Position numbers and translations under genes: made by a program
Part shown: piece by piece, positions 55,045 to 64,000 of the stretch
Layout: every line of letters begins with the position of its first letter
Position numbering within the stretch: position 1 is the stretch's first letter
Assembly (NCBI GenBank): GCA_964030475.1
Contig: CAXIPT010000005.1
Location: 5,237,132 to 5,301,131 of the forward strand
Source: Tethya wilhelma
Taxonomy: Eukaryota; Porifera; Demospongiae; Tethyida; Tethyidae
DNA: 64,000 nt
Direction: 5' to 3'
Notes under the pieces: generated by a model
Databases searched by the model: none
Told to the model about the DNA's origin: nothing
What the model saw: the letters and a program-made list of their open reading frames with translations, nothing else

Positions 55045-56160
55045 TCATGAGATGCTACCATACTGTTGTAGTTTAACTGGCGTGCTGCTCCTCAGTAGTG
55101 AATTGTTAAGATCATCCGGAAAAGTGGAATTCATATCTTTTTTTGCATCACCAGTTGGCATAAACTCCTTTGATATGTCTCTCTTACAAAGTGGGCAGAG
55201 GGAACTGTACCTTACAAACCATTTATCAATGCACTCTGAGTGAAATGTGTGACCACACAAGAGAACACAAACCAGCGCTCCGTTCACAAATTCATCAACA
55301 CAAATAGCACATGAGCTTCTAACATCTCCCTTGCTAACCCTGTAGCGCTGTACTGGTAGCTTCCTGACTTGTTCCCTACTAAGAGGTGAATGAAACTGTC
55401 CGTACATGCGCTCCAACTGACGATCAAAGTAACTATTGATCAGCTGCTCTCTTCTAGATGTAGATCTGCGCCTACTTCGATCGACACCTTCGATATCAGT
55501 TTCAGGAGGTCCATCTTGCTTTCGTCGCTTACTAACACTCTTCCATCGAAGCACAAGACAAAACAGTATGAAAAGAATTGTGCAGGTTATGATAACAACC
55601 CAAAATATGAGCATTTCAGTTGTCGTATTACTGGTATTTACGAATACAATGATTGACGTACTGAGATTGAAGTTGTTTGGATCGGTCAGTGCATGCTCCT
55701 TCAAATAGTCGGCATATTTATCATTAATAATTACCATACTAAATTTTTGGAGTTTCATCTGTCTATCGTCTTCATCTGAAACACTGCGATGAATGTTACC
55801 CTGGCTAGATGCAATCATGAGAGAGTAGTTGGAAGCCTTCACGTTCTTTACGATGGTATCCACTCCACATGATGCAGGATAATTGTCCACTAGTACAAAC
55901 CACTTGTGGTGCTTATTCTTCTCAATGGTGATGTTTTGAAGTGGCAAACAACCGTCGTAGTTGGGCACGGGTTGGTGTAGAGTGCCGTTCAAGATTGCCG
56001 AGCCCGTGTTTGAAAATTGTCTCCTGAAAGGTTTGTAATCAGAGTAGCTGTGTAGTGCTGCTCTGCTGCCATTGTGGGGATGGATTTTAATCTCAACGTC
56101 TGCAAACGTACCTATACCTGTGGCGAGAAAGAAGAGAACCGCGAAAACAATGGCAGCCAT
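55045..56160 (-). CDS. PA-TM-RING E3 ubiquitin ligase, tandem copy 1
   Basis: 371 residues, intronless. Signal peptide MAAIVFAVLFFLATGIGTFA; a lumenal/extracellular protease-associated-like region to about 180; one membrane helix (MLIFWVVIITCTILFILFCLVL); a basic cytosolic linker; then a RING-H2 finger (CAIC ... CGHTFHSEC ... CPLC, all eight ligands) and a short Ser-rich tail. The layout is that of RNF13/RNF167/GRAIL-type ligases of the endosomal membrane. Two more genes of the same build follow on the same strand. The ectodomains are poorly conserved among them whereas the RING is strongly conserved. Confidence 0.88.
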   Translation of the reverse strand: MAAIVFAVLFFLATGIGTFADVEIKIHPHNGSRAALHSYSDYKPFRRQFSNTGSAILNGTLHQPVPNYDGCLPLQNITIEKNKHHKWFVLVDNYPASCGVDTIVKNVKASNYSLMIASSQGNIHRSVSDEDDRQMKLQKFSMVIINDKYADYLKEHALTDPNNFNLSTSIIVFVNTSNTTTEMLIFWVVIITCTILFILFCLVLRWKSVSKRRKQDGPPETDIEGVDRSRRRSTSRREQLINSYFDRQLERMYGQFHSPLSREQVRKLPVQRYRVSKGDVRSSCAICVDEFVNGALVCVLLCGHTFHSECIDKWFVRYSSLCPLCKRDISKEFMPTGDAKKDMNSTFPDDLNNSLLRSSTPVKLQQYGSIS

Positions 56161-56366
56161 CTCGCTCGTTCAATCGCGAAACTCAACCTTTTGCATTTGT
56201 GCGCATGCGCAAGCGAAGAAGGCGGGGCTCGTAAGTCACCTGATCAGCTGATTACTCATGAATTGCAACACATGCACGGCTGAGCAACACAAACAGTGCT
56301 ACATGTACACACAGTGACACACACACAAAAATATAGTTATATCATTGAATACTAGATAGTCTAGTT

Positions 56367-57563
56367 TCAAACTGAACCATATCCACGAGAGCTCGAATTC
56401 CCAGGGCGTGGAGTATCCCTGTTGAAGCTAGGAATGAGACTATCAGAGCTATCAAAGTCTGAGGTGGATATGTCATCATCAGTAGTGAAATTATTGATCC
56501 TGTATGGTCCATTACCCGCCCTGGGAGCGTTAGGTCTTGGCACCTCGGCCTTGCAAAGTGGACACAGTGAGCTGTGGTTGATCAACCATTCATCTATACA
56601 CTTGGAGTGGAAAGCGTGCTCACAAGGGAGGATACGAAGGGTGTCTCCATCGGCAAAATCATCGACACAAATGGCACATGACTCCATCTTTTCTTGACCA
56701 GTCCTGTAACGACGTGTGGGCAATCGTTTCGTTGCTTGTTCACCGAGAGGGACTTGCAATCGAAGGTCCACTTGCAGCTCGGCCAACTGACGCAGTATAC
56801 TCTCAATGAGTTCCTGACGTGCATAACGCTCTCTTCCCTGAGCCTGTTCGAAGGTTCGACGTCTCTCTTCAATTTCTTCAAGATGCCGTTCAATGTCCCT
56901 CTCTCTACTACAGCTACGACAACAGAGGAGACAGACACAGCAACAGCAGCAACACATGAATAACAGAACGGACATGGCACACGCCATGGTCACAACAGAG
57001 GTGAGAATACTGGCAGTGATTGTTGCTAATATGGCATTAAAGTCATCAAAATCCTCCCAGTTCTGCAATGCCACATGTTCTATCAAATATTGTGCATAAT
57101 CTTCTGTCACAACTACCACTGGAAAGCCACTGTTTTGAATTTCTTTTGTGACGGTACGCTGTTCATCCAGAGGATTGAACAATATGAGGAGTTCATAGCC
57201 TGCATTTCTTACAATGTCAATATAATCACATTCTGATGTGTATGCAACATTCACTAATGCAAAGACACTGTAACTTGATGCAACTTCCTCAGGAAAAGGT
57301 TCAATATTTGAAGAACAATCATCATAAATTATAACATAGTACACTAGACCAACTGGGTTCGAGTGCACATTGGCAAACTGAGTCCTTAAAGGCCACATGT
57401 CCTGATAGACACTCCAAGTAAGTGAGTCAGTAATGGTTTCATTTTGAGACGACAGTCGAATTGTGAGGTCTGCCCAAACACAATTTCCAAACAGACTAAG
57501 AGTTAACAAAATTAACAAAGTCACCTTTGTAAACATGTTGACCAAAGCTTGACAAAGCTGCAA
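56367..57563 (-). CDS. PA-TM-RING E3 ubiquitin ligase, tandem copy 2
   Basis: 398 residues if the first ATG is used; MFTKVTLLILLTLSLFGNC, nine codons later, makes a cleaner signal peptide. A diverged ectodomain keeps the NAGYELLI and YAQYLIEH landmarks. The membrane helix ends in a striking cysteine run (MCCCCCCVCLLCCRSC), probably palmitoylated. The RING-H2 finger is CAIC ... CEHAFHSKC ... CPLC. The C-terminus is Asp/Ser-rich. About 205 bases separate its stop from the copy 1 start codon. Confidence 0.88.
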   Translation of the reverse strand: MQLCQALVNMFTKVTLLILLTLSLFGNCVWADLTIRLSSQNETITDSLTWSVYQDMWPLRTQFANVHSNPVGLVYYVIIYDDCSSNIEPFPEEVASSYSVFALVNVAYTSECDYIDIVRNAGYELLILFNPLDEQRTVTKEIQNSGFPVVVVTEDYAQYLIEHVALQNWEDFDDFNAILATITASILTSVVTMACAMSVLLFMCCCCCCVCLLCCRSCSRERDIERHLEEIEERRRTFEQAQGRERYARQELIESILRQLAELQVDLRLQVPLGEQATKRLPTRRYRTGQEKMESCAICVDDFADGDTLRILPCEHAFHSKCIDEWLINHSSLCPLCKAEVPRPNAPRAGNGPYRINNFTTDDDISTSDFDSSDSLIPSFNRDTPRPGNSSSRGYGSV

Positions 57564-58008
57564 TTAAAACTTCTCTGTAAAGTTTATCCACTCATGAGAT
57601 TCTGGAGAGCCTTGATAGTATGAAGAATGACAGTCTCTTGATCTTGGGCTGCTTACAGCAGCAAATTTGGGAAACAACAGGGGACTTTCAGAGGGGACGT
57701 TTCTTCGTTGAGGTTGCGTGATTATCACATGATCTCTTACTGACCACACCCACTCAATCGGAGCGCCCGCCGCGCTGTGAAACTTGCGTATCGCGTATGA
57801 TGCACCTAACCGAAACTCAACTTGAAACTAAATGTATTAACCTTCTATCATGTACCAATGAATGTCCATTAAAATATGTTACAATAGTCGAGGATCTGTT
57901 CACAAGAAGAGAATTACTTAGCACAACTTTGCATCTTATATGGTTAATGCAGACAATAAATTATTATTTAGAACAAGTACTCATTGTAAAATTATAGTAA
58001 CTGTTAAT

Positions 58009-59031
58009 TCAATTAGAATATGGTGATAGACGTGGCACTTTCTGCTTGCAAAGTGGACAGAGTGAACTGTGGTTGATCAGCCACTCATCTACACACTCAG
58101 AGTGAAAGACGTGCTTACAAGGGAGAACACGAAGCTTGTCTCCATTATTAAACTCATTCATGCAAATAGCACAAGAGTCATTCAATTCATTACCAGTCTG
58201 GTACTTTCGAGTGGGTAGACGCCTCGTGGTCCACTCACCCAGTGGAAGATGGCCCCTTGGATCTATTCGAAGTGCTGACATACGTTGTCGTATGCTTTCA
58301 GTCAACTCTTCTCGTCGTGCTTGAGGCTGTGTAGGTGGAATAGCTTGAATTTGTTGGTAATCTCGTCTTTGGTATTGTCTTCTACAGCAGCAGTCACAGT
58401 CACAGTCACAGCCAAACAAATAGCAACAAAAAGCTATTGCGGTACATAAACCAATACAGCATAGACAACATCCAATTACTGTGGCTGCTATCACTGAAAT
58501 AGTCAGTACATTGTCAACAAACAAATATATCCTAGCCTTGACAGCTTTTTCATAGTCTATGTTTTTGAGATCATCAACAACAACGTGAGCTTGTAAATAG
58601 TTTGCATATCCTTTGCTTACAATAATCAGTGGAAAGTTAGAATTGTTAAGCGGAACAACACTACTGTGTTGATCAGAAACTATAATCAGCTTATAGCCGG
58701 CATTTCTTACATTTTCAATCATGTCCTCAACACAGGTAGGATAGTCTTCAACAAAGGCAAAGATATCAGTGTCATTAACTTCATCTAGCAAAGGTTGCAC
58801 GTAAGTACAAGCATTTCTTGGAGAAGGCTGATGAATGAAACCTGTCAATCCTTTGGAAGGGATGTTGACCTGATTTTGATCGCTTCCACTGTACACTCTC
58901 CAAGTTAATGAAATGTTAGGGTTCAAAGTTGACAGTTGAATCTTGGGATATTTGTCTTGCAAACTATTCCCTGTAGCCAAAGCTAGATGTGAGCACACAA
59001 CTGCAAATAAAGCCAAAGTAGAAACTTTCAT
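58009..59031 (-). CDS. PA-TM-RING E3 ubiquitin ligase, tandem copy 3
   Basis: 340 residues from MKVSTLALFAVVCSHLALA (signal peptide). The frame is open for 57 more codons upstream, but those are not hydrophobic and lack a signal, so the later ATG is preferred. Ectodomain with NAGYKLII and YANYLQAH; a membrane helix followed by cysteines (GCCLCCIGLC ... CDCDCDCCC); RING-H2 CAIC ... CKHVFHSEC ... CPLC near the end. ELTESIRQRMSALRIDPRGHLPLGEW precedes the RING, as in copy 2. Confidence 0.86.
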   Translation of the reverse strand: MKVSTLALFAVVCSHLALATGNSLQDKYPKIQLSTLNPNISLTWRVYSGSDQNQVNIPSKGLTGFIHQPSPRNACTYVQPLLDEVNDTDIFAFVEDYPTCVEDMIENVRNAGYKLIIVSDQHSSVVPLNNSNFPLIIVSKGYANYLQAHVVVDDLKNIDYEKAVKARIYLFVDNVLTISVIAATVIGCCLCCIGLCTAIAFCCYLFGCDCDCDCCCRRQYQRRDYQQIQAIPPTQPQARREELTESIRQRMSALRIDPRGHLPLGEWTTRRLPTRKYQTGNELNDSCAICMNEFNNGDKLRVLPCKHVFHSECVDEWLINHSSLCPLCKQKVPRLSPYSN

Positions 59032-59375
59032 CTCTTGCTGTAGCGTCTTTAATGTTTGGGACGTCACGTCTTTCCAGTATATACAGAATCTACATTTGCT
59101 CAAGATTGCCAATTCTGGTTCACCTTGTGACGTGATAACTAGACCAGATTCTACTGAGCTTTTTAATTTGTAGTGTCTACAGTCACAGTGCTGACATGAC
59201 ATGACAAGGCCAAAACGACGTTGAGGCGGAGCGTAACTTAATTATGGTGCGCATGCGCAGAGCCATCTCCGCAGGGAAAAAAAAAATCTGGCAACACACA
59301 CACAATTAAAAAACACTATAATCTCTCTATAGAGTTCCTGCAAAGCTTAAGACTCTGATCGAATTTGAAAAGGTA

Positions 59376-59572
59376 CCTTTTACTTACAAAGTGGACAGAG
59401 TGAACTGTGGTTGATCAGCCACTCATCTACACACTCAGAATGAAAGACATGTTCACAATTAAGGCAGAACACGAAGATTGTCTCCATCACTAAAATCATT
59501 CACGCAAATGGCACAAGAATCATTCTTTTCTTTACCAATCTGATACTTTTGAGTACTCATAATGTGTATTAG
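59376..59572 (-). pseudogene. broken fourth RING copy, RING part
   Basis: The minus strand matches the RING segment of copy 3 nearly base for base (acaaagtggacagagtgaactgtggttgatcagcc...), with a small insertion (ttaaggcag) that shifts the frame and a diverged end. Confidence 0.85.
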
Positions 59573-59576
59573 ATTT

Positions 59577-59745
59577 TCTACGTAGTTCCTGTGCTAATCC
59601 CGACGAAGCCTATGTTAATAACATTAGAAGGCAGAGACAGGATTACAGATTGCTTCAATCTCAATTATAAGCCAAACATGATGAACTGACTCCAAGCATT
59701 TGTAGGCACATTTCAGCACTTCACATAGATCCAAGGAGCCACTAG
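59577..59745 (+). pseudogene. broken fourth RING copy, inverted upstream part
   Basis: On the plus strand, catgatgaactgactccaag...atttcagcacttcacatagatccaagg corresponds to the ELTESIRQRMSALRIDPRG segment that normally precedes the RING. It lies inverted beside the RING fragment, so the pseudogene suffered an internal inversion. Confidence 0.7.
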
Positions 59746-59839
59746 CTCTTGGTAAATGGACCACAAAGCATCTACCCACAAAAAGACACATGCAGTCCGA
59801 AGAATCCAGCTACAATGGAAGATAAACACTTAAATATGA

Positions 59840-60841
59840 CACGCATACATTATTATACTTTTGCCACTATCATAGTCAATGTCAGCAATGTTTTTGTGGT
59901 AACTCTAATGTTAACCTTGTATGGACTTACTGTGTAATTTGTATTAATAGAGATTTTGTGTGACGTCATCAATTATTGTAATATATATAACTAAGTTCCA
60001 ATTTATGTTCAGTTCTGTTCTACTGTTGTCACTTGGCTAGTCTTTTATTTCATGAACTATTCAAACAATTACTTGAACTTGTAGTGCAAGGGTGAGAGCA
60101 TAGTGAGAGTAAAACCTAGTTACTACATATTGGCGACGAGGTGAACAAAGAACTCAGAACTCAGAACTCGACATGACCACGCACGGTCACATTTCACAAT
60201 TCCAACCTGGCCAGAACGATTGGAGTACTTGGGTAGCACAACTCAAGTATTATTTCCAGGCCAACTCCGTCACCGACGATGACAAGAAGCGGGCCATCCT
60301 GCTATCCAACGTTCCTCCATCAGTGTTCAAGCTAGTACAAAACGTTTTTGGCGAGGACACAGAAACAACGTCCTTCGACCGTATAGTGAAGTCGGTGAAG
60401 GCACATTACGAGCCGAAACCTTCCGAAATAGTACAAAGATTCAAATTCAACACTCGCTCTCGTAACAGCGGGGAAACAGTCGCAGTGTATGTCGCCGAGC
60501 TACGCGACATTGCGAAGGATTGCAACTACGGTGAGACATTGAAACAAATGCTCAGAGACCGGCTGGTTTGTGGCATAAATCACCAAGGCATTCAGTGCAA
60601 GCTGTTAGCCGAGAAGAGCCTGGATTTCGAGAAAGCATATGCCATAGCCTTGTCAATCGAAGCAGCAGAGAGAGACTCTAAAGACCTTCGAAGCCAGCCA
60701 CAGCCACAAGCAGTACAGTACCAGACCCAGGGGACTAATAGCGTACCTGCGAAGCCAACTTCCGTCACTTGCTACAGATGTGGTGGACCTCATTTAGCCA
60801 CAGCATGCAAACATATTACCACAATATGTAATCACTGCAAG
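59840..60841 (+). mobile_element. LTR retrotransposon, 5' part only (Ty3-like)
   Basis: A probable 5' LTR ends near cctagttactaca (about 60127), followed at once by tattggcgacgaggtgaac, a primer-binding-site-like sequence, and then gag. The left LTR edge is not certain. The element stops at a single N (60842), after which unrelated LTO1 sequence begins, so pol is absent here. Confidence 0.7.
60173..60841 (+). CDS. retrotransposon Gag, truncated
   Basis: About 223 residues beginning MTTHGHISQFQPGQNDWSTW. It has the helical capsid-like region common to Ty3-like Gag (WVAQLKYYFQAN, ILLSNVPPSVFKLV, FNTRSRNSGETVAVYVAEL, LRDRLVCGIN) and then one CCHC knuckle (CYRCGGPHLATAC) with a second begun (CNHCK) at the contig join. 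Role: particle assembly and RNA binding of the element. Confidence 0.85.
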
Positions 60842-60842
60842 A

Positions 60843-61624
60843 NACAGTGCTTGTTCAGATTTTGTGAATGTTACATTTACTTTTAATAATGAGGTCACCT
60901 ATAGAATATTAATGTATGTACGTACAGTACAATTAATAGCAACACTGCTGATTCAGTATAATCATGTACGTAGCATGCATTAGTTGTACACATACCTGTT
61001 TGAACTTTGACCTTATACTGGAGAGTTGGTCCTGGTAACTTGGTGAACTAATATCAACACATTTAAATTCTCTAAGCTGTTTTATGAGAGCAGAAACAAC
61101 CCTGAAATGGGAAGAGGAAAAAGAGACTGAAAAAAAATCAGAGACACGTCACCATGTTATGTCTCAGGCTTTCACAAACCTGATAACTCTATCATTGCCT
61201 TCTGTGGTACTATCTTGATGCAATGTTAACATATTCTCTGCAAACCCAAGATAGAATCCTATCTGGAAAACAACAAAATTGCTACAAATAAGACCATTTC
61301 CAGCTGTGTCAGTGTGGCAGAAAATTAAATTGAAATAATTATGTAAACAGAGCACTGAACTGAAATTACATGAGCTATATACTCACCTCATCTCCAACTT
61401 GTGCTCCTTGTGTAAGACCTGTGACAAACCCATCTAATAAACCTTGAGTCCTTCCATGCCGAATTCCAGCTTCATGTCCTTCCTTCTTCAGTCTGAAAGA
61501 AGACAATAACAAAGAATAGCTAGAAAGTGTTTGAAACAGCATTCAAGACTAGGTATACTTTGCCCCACCTCTCTTCAGCACAGAACACAGCTTCAAATGG
61601 GTCCTCTTCCTCATTCTCTTCCAT
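60843..61624 (-). CDS. LTO1: LTO1 / ORAOV1 homologue, 3' end lost at contig join
   Basis: Five exons join in phase on the minus strand: 61569-61624, 61387-61492, 61180-61262, 60996-61101 and 60843-60898. The product starts MEENEEEDPFEAVFCAEER. It then has the glycine-every-fourth-residue helix of this family (GHEAGIRHGRTQGLLDGFVT, GAQVGDEIGFYLGF), then LIKQLREF, the SSPSYQDQLSSIRSKFKQ block and SLLKVNVTF. LTO1 acts with YAE1 as the adaptor that recruits the cytosolic iron-sulfur targeting complex to ABCE1. The last few codons and the stop fall beyond the N at 60842. It is divergent from the MATE gene. Confidence 0.88.
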
Positions 61625-61819
61625 TGCTGTTCATTAAAGAGGAGACCCCGGTAATTTTGAAAATTGCAGTAGAATTGGGTGGAGCTGAAAGCTGGGGTGC
61701 TATAAATAGAATTACATCATGAACTGTAGAAATTTGCGTACCCAGTTGTGCAATGACTCTAAACCTATTTCAGAGGTGTACAAGAGGCGGACAGCCGAAA
61801 ATTAGAGCCTATTTTCAAA
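61625..61819. promoter_or_regulatory. bidirectional promoter, LTO1 / MATE
   Basis: Only 195 bases separate the two divergent start codons, so both transcripts must initiate here or within introns. No TATA-type element is evident. Confidence 0.55.
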
Positions 61820-63852
61820 ATGGGAGACAGAACAGCTGTAGGTTACACCCAGGCTCCTCAGACTGAGCCTGCTGGTGATGACAGACTCAGCGGATGTGAA
61901 GAAGCAACTCATGAACAGATGGAACTGGCTAGAGAGGAAGAAGGAGATAGCTCTGAATGCTCAGAGTCAATGGTGATTTTGGAAGGAAAGGAAGGTATAT
62001 ATCTAGACCATTTTGTCAGTGGTTCAGGTTCTAAATCTGACGGCTTTTCTTCATTTTCAGGCCAAAAGGTCACTACCAGCACTGGTGGCTGCAGTCTGGT
62101 ATCAAAATGCTGCTCATTCATCAGAGGTTCTTGGCTTGTGGAGGAGACAATGCAATTGGTGAAGCTTGCAGTGCCACTTGTAAGTAGTTAGTACAGTTGT
62201 ACGCGCATATACGTGTGTATATATATAATATCTCCTTCCTTTCCGACCATTTTAGTTCCTGACGTTAATTGCCCAGCAGCTGGTCTTTTCAATGTCCATA
62301 GTCTACATGGGTCGTATATCTAGTAGTGCTATAGAGCTGGATGGTGCAGGTGAGTATATCTCATTGATTCATTACTTCTCACAAAAGTTGAAACCGAACA
62401 TGAAACGTATTTGAATTGTTCTATCTTTCTCTCAACACATGTTTGTGATAATTCAAGCTCTTGGGATTTCAGTAAGGTCTTAAGCTTGTAGACTTGCTTT
62501 GCTCAAATGTGTTGACATGTATTGTCTTTTTTTTTAGTTCATCAACATCACTGGTGCATCGTTTGTATCTGGACTAGCCACTGCTGCAGACACACTCTGT
62601 GCTCAAGTGAGCATTTTGAAATTTTCTAGAGGAGAAGAAATTTTACAAATCATTCTTTTCCCCTCCTATAGAGTTTTGGCTACAAGAACTACAAGCGAGT
62701 TGGTGTTATTCTGCAACGTGGTTAGCAAAAAAAAACAAAAAAAATAGACATTGTTTCTGAGCAAGCCAGAATCGCTTTTAGCTTGTACACTCTCTTCCTC
62801 TTGCAGGCATCCTGATTGCGGGCCTGGCTTGTCTGCCAGTTGCTGTGGTCTGGCTCAACTGTGAGCCTCTTCTTCTTCTAGCTAGACAACAGCCTTGTGT
62901 AGTCAGGTAAGTATCATCAAGCTTTTATTTACTACACAAATATTTTCACAATCTTATTGCTGTCTTTTTTGTTTTTTTATTGCTTTTTGTAGGTTAACTG
63001 GTCTTTTTGTGAAGACATCCATATTAATCTTGCCCGTAAGTTTGAAGATTTCCCATAACTGATTGTCACCTCAATTATTGTTTTCCTATCCTAACTCAGG
63101 CCCTTGTTGTATTCACAATGGTGGAGAGGTATCTCGAAGCTCAGAGTATAGTCTGGACATTTGTGCTGGTAAATGGCCTCCTCTTTGCCATCAGTGCTGC
63201 TCTCCATCCTTTGCTCATCTTAGTTGCTGGTTTAGGAGTCATGTAAGTCATCCATTCCCCGTGCTATAGTGTTCTCATTCCAGTGTTTCAATGCCCCATA
63301 TATACATACATACATACATACATACATACATACAGTGGTGCCTCTCTGGCTAATGTATTGGCATACACAATAACAACCATTGCAATGATCCTCTACATCT
63401 GGTTTAGAGGACTCCACAAGAAGACGTGGGGAGGATGGAGCTGGCAGAGTCTGGATGAGTGGGGACAGTTCTTGAAAATTGGCATCCCTGGTTTACTGAT
63501 TGCTTGCTTCGAATGGTGGTCGTTTGAAATCAGCTTTCTTGTGACTGGAGCCATTGACAAAACACAGCTAGCAGCTAACAGCATAATGGCTGCACTGGAG
63601 TACAATGTTTATATGGTAGGTTCATCTTGTTGGTTTTCCCCACTTTCGTTCAAAAGTTAGACCTCTCATTGTTTGCCTGTTTGTTGCTAAGTGTGAAGAA
63701 GGCCTTGTTTAGAGGCTAATAATTATTCCACCACACTCCACAGATTCCCTTTGGGATTGCACTAGCTGCTTGTATTCGTGTTGGAAATGAACTGGGAGCT
63801 GGACATCCACTCAAAGCAAAGAGAATTGCAAATACAGCATTTGTTCTCGGCG
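61820..63852 (+). CDS. MATE (SLC47-like) multidrug/toxin extrusion transporter, 5' part
   Basis: Exons, all in phase: 61820-61994, 62061-62179, 62256-62349, 62458-62471, 62538-62606, 62672-62720, 62807-62906, 62993-63035, 63100-63242, 63336-63615 and 63744-63852. The gene continues past the right edge. A 55-residue acidic cytosolic N-terminus is followed by MATE helices: LAVPL, FLTLIAQQLVFSMSIVYMG, ALGISFINITGASFVSGLAT, AADTLCAQSFGYKNYKRVGV, YLEAQS, GIPGLLIACFEWWSFEI and IPFGIALAACIRVGNELGAG. The AADTLCAQ and RVGNELGAG blocks are diagnostic. MATEs exchange organic cations for protons. Exon 4 is only 14 bases. The intron before exon 10 is mostly a tacata repeat. Confidence 0.92.
63297..63335 (+). 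repeat. (TACA)n microsatellite abutting a splice acceptor
   Basis: Nine or so tacata units run directly into the acceptor (tacatacag) of MATE exon 10. Confidence 0.85.
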
Positions 63853-63855
<3 letters not shown>

Positions 63856-63891
<36 letters not shown>

Positions 63892-63906
63892 TGTGTGTGT
63901 GTGTGT
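63856..63906 (+). repeat. (GT)n microsatellite at a splice donor
   Basis: Begins at the donor of MATE exon 11 (ggcg|gtatgtgtgtg...), so the donor is the first unit of the repeat. The remaining bases to 64000 are intron with no exon recognised. Confidence 0.8.
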
Positions 63907-64000
63907 TTTGATTTGCCGAGGTGAGTGGATGTGATATTAACCTTCCTTGTGTAACATTCCTGATCTCTTGTGATCCCATTTTATACTCTGATCGTGCATA

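Noticed and set aside
60173..60841. Complete retrovirus or full retroelement
   Set aside because: Only LTR-like leader and gag are present; no protease, reverse transcriptase, integrase or envelope in the window.

Overview
Animal (metazoan) genomic DNA, most probably from a sponge. Ordinary genes are split by short GT-AG introns (UVRAG, LTO1, MATE, carboxylesterase). There are many small palindromic elements, CA/GT microsatellites and a chromosomal-scale gene mix with no bacterial operons. The sponge assignment is an inference: compact genes, an abundant cysteine-rich secreted family, and an enzyme family whose predicted product (pyruvylated glycan) is known from sponges.

Layout. 1-3.3 kb: the end of a secreted cysteine-rich gene (+) and half of a carboxylesterase gene (-). 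3.7-45.5 kb: an array of five intronless genes of about 3.4-3.6 kb (copies 1-5 at 3722, 8147, 19582, 34916 and 42065; orientations +,-,+,-,+). They are interleaved with one intact and two deleted copies of an intronless M20 peptidase gene and a decayed sixth copy. Each long gene encodes one polypeptide made of a TPT/DMT-type transporter, a GT32-like domain with a degenerate DXD, a polysaccharide pyruvyl-transferase domain, and a second GT32-like domain with an intact DXD. I read this as a self-contained Golgi machine that imports a donor (phosphoenolpyruvate is the attractive candidate, because TPT-family members carry it and pyruvyl transferases use it) and builds a pyruvylated glycan. This is the most exciting item here.

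Copy 3 is cut near its 3' end by an apparently intact 7,690-bp DNA transposon (22977-30666). The element has 6-bp target duplications, long terminal inverted repeats, a five-exon DDE transposase and a seven-exon CUE-HECT ubiquitin ligase, with the two genes convergent. About 12-19.5 kb is gene-poor and packed with foldback/MITE elements and pieces of the secreted gene family, with single-N contig joins that look misordered.

46-64 kb is ordinary animal gene space: UVRAG (-), COG6 (-), three tandem intronless PA-TM-RING E3 ligase genes (-) with a broken fourth, a truncated LTR retrotransposon (gag), LTO1/ORAOV1 (-), and a divergent MATE transporter (+) that runs off the right edge.

Exon boundaries were worked out by reading splice sites and checking phases by hand. 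No database search was possible, so family names rest on motif recognition.
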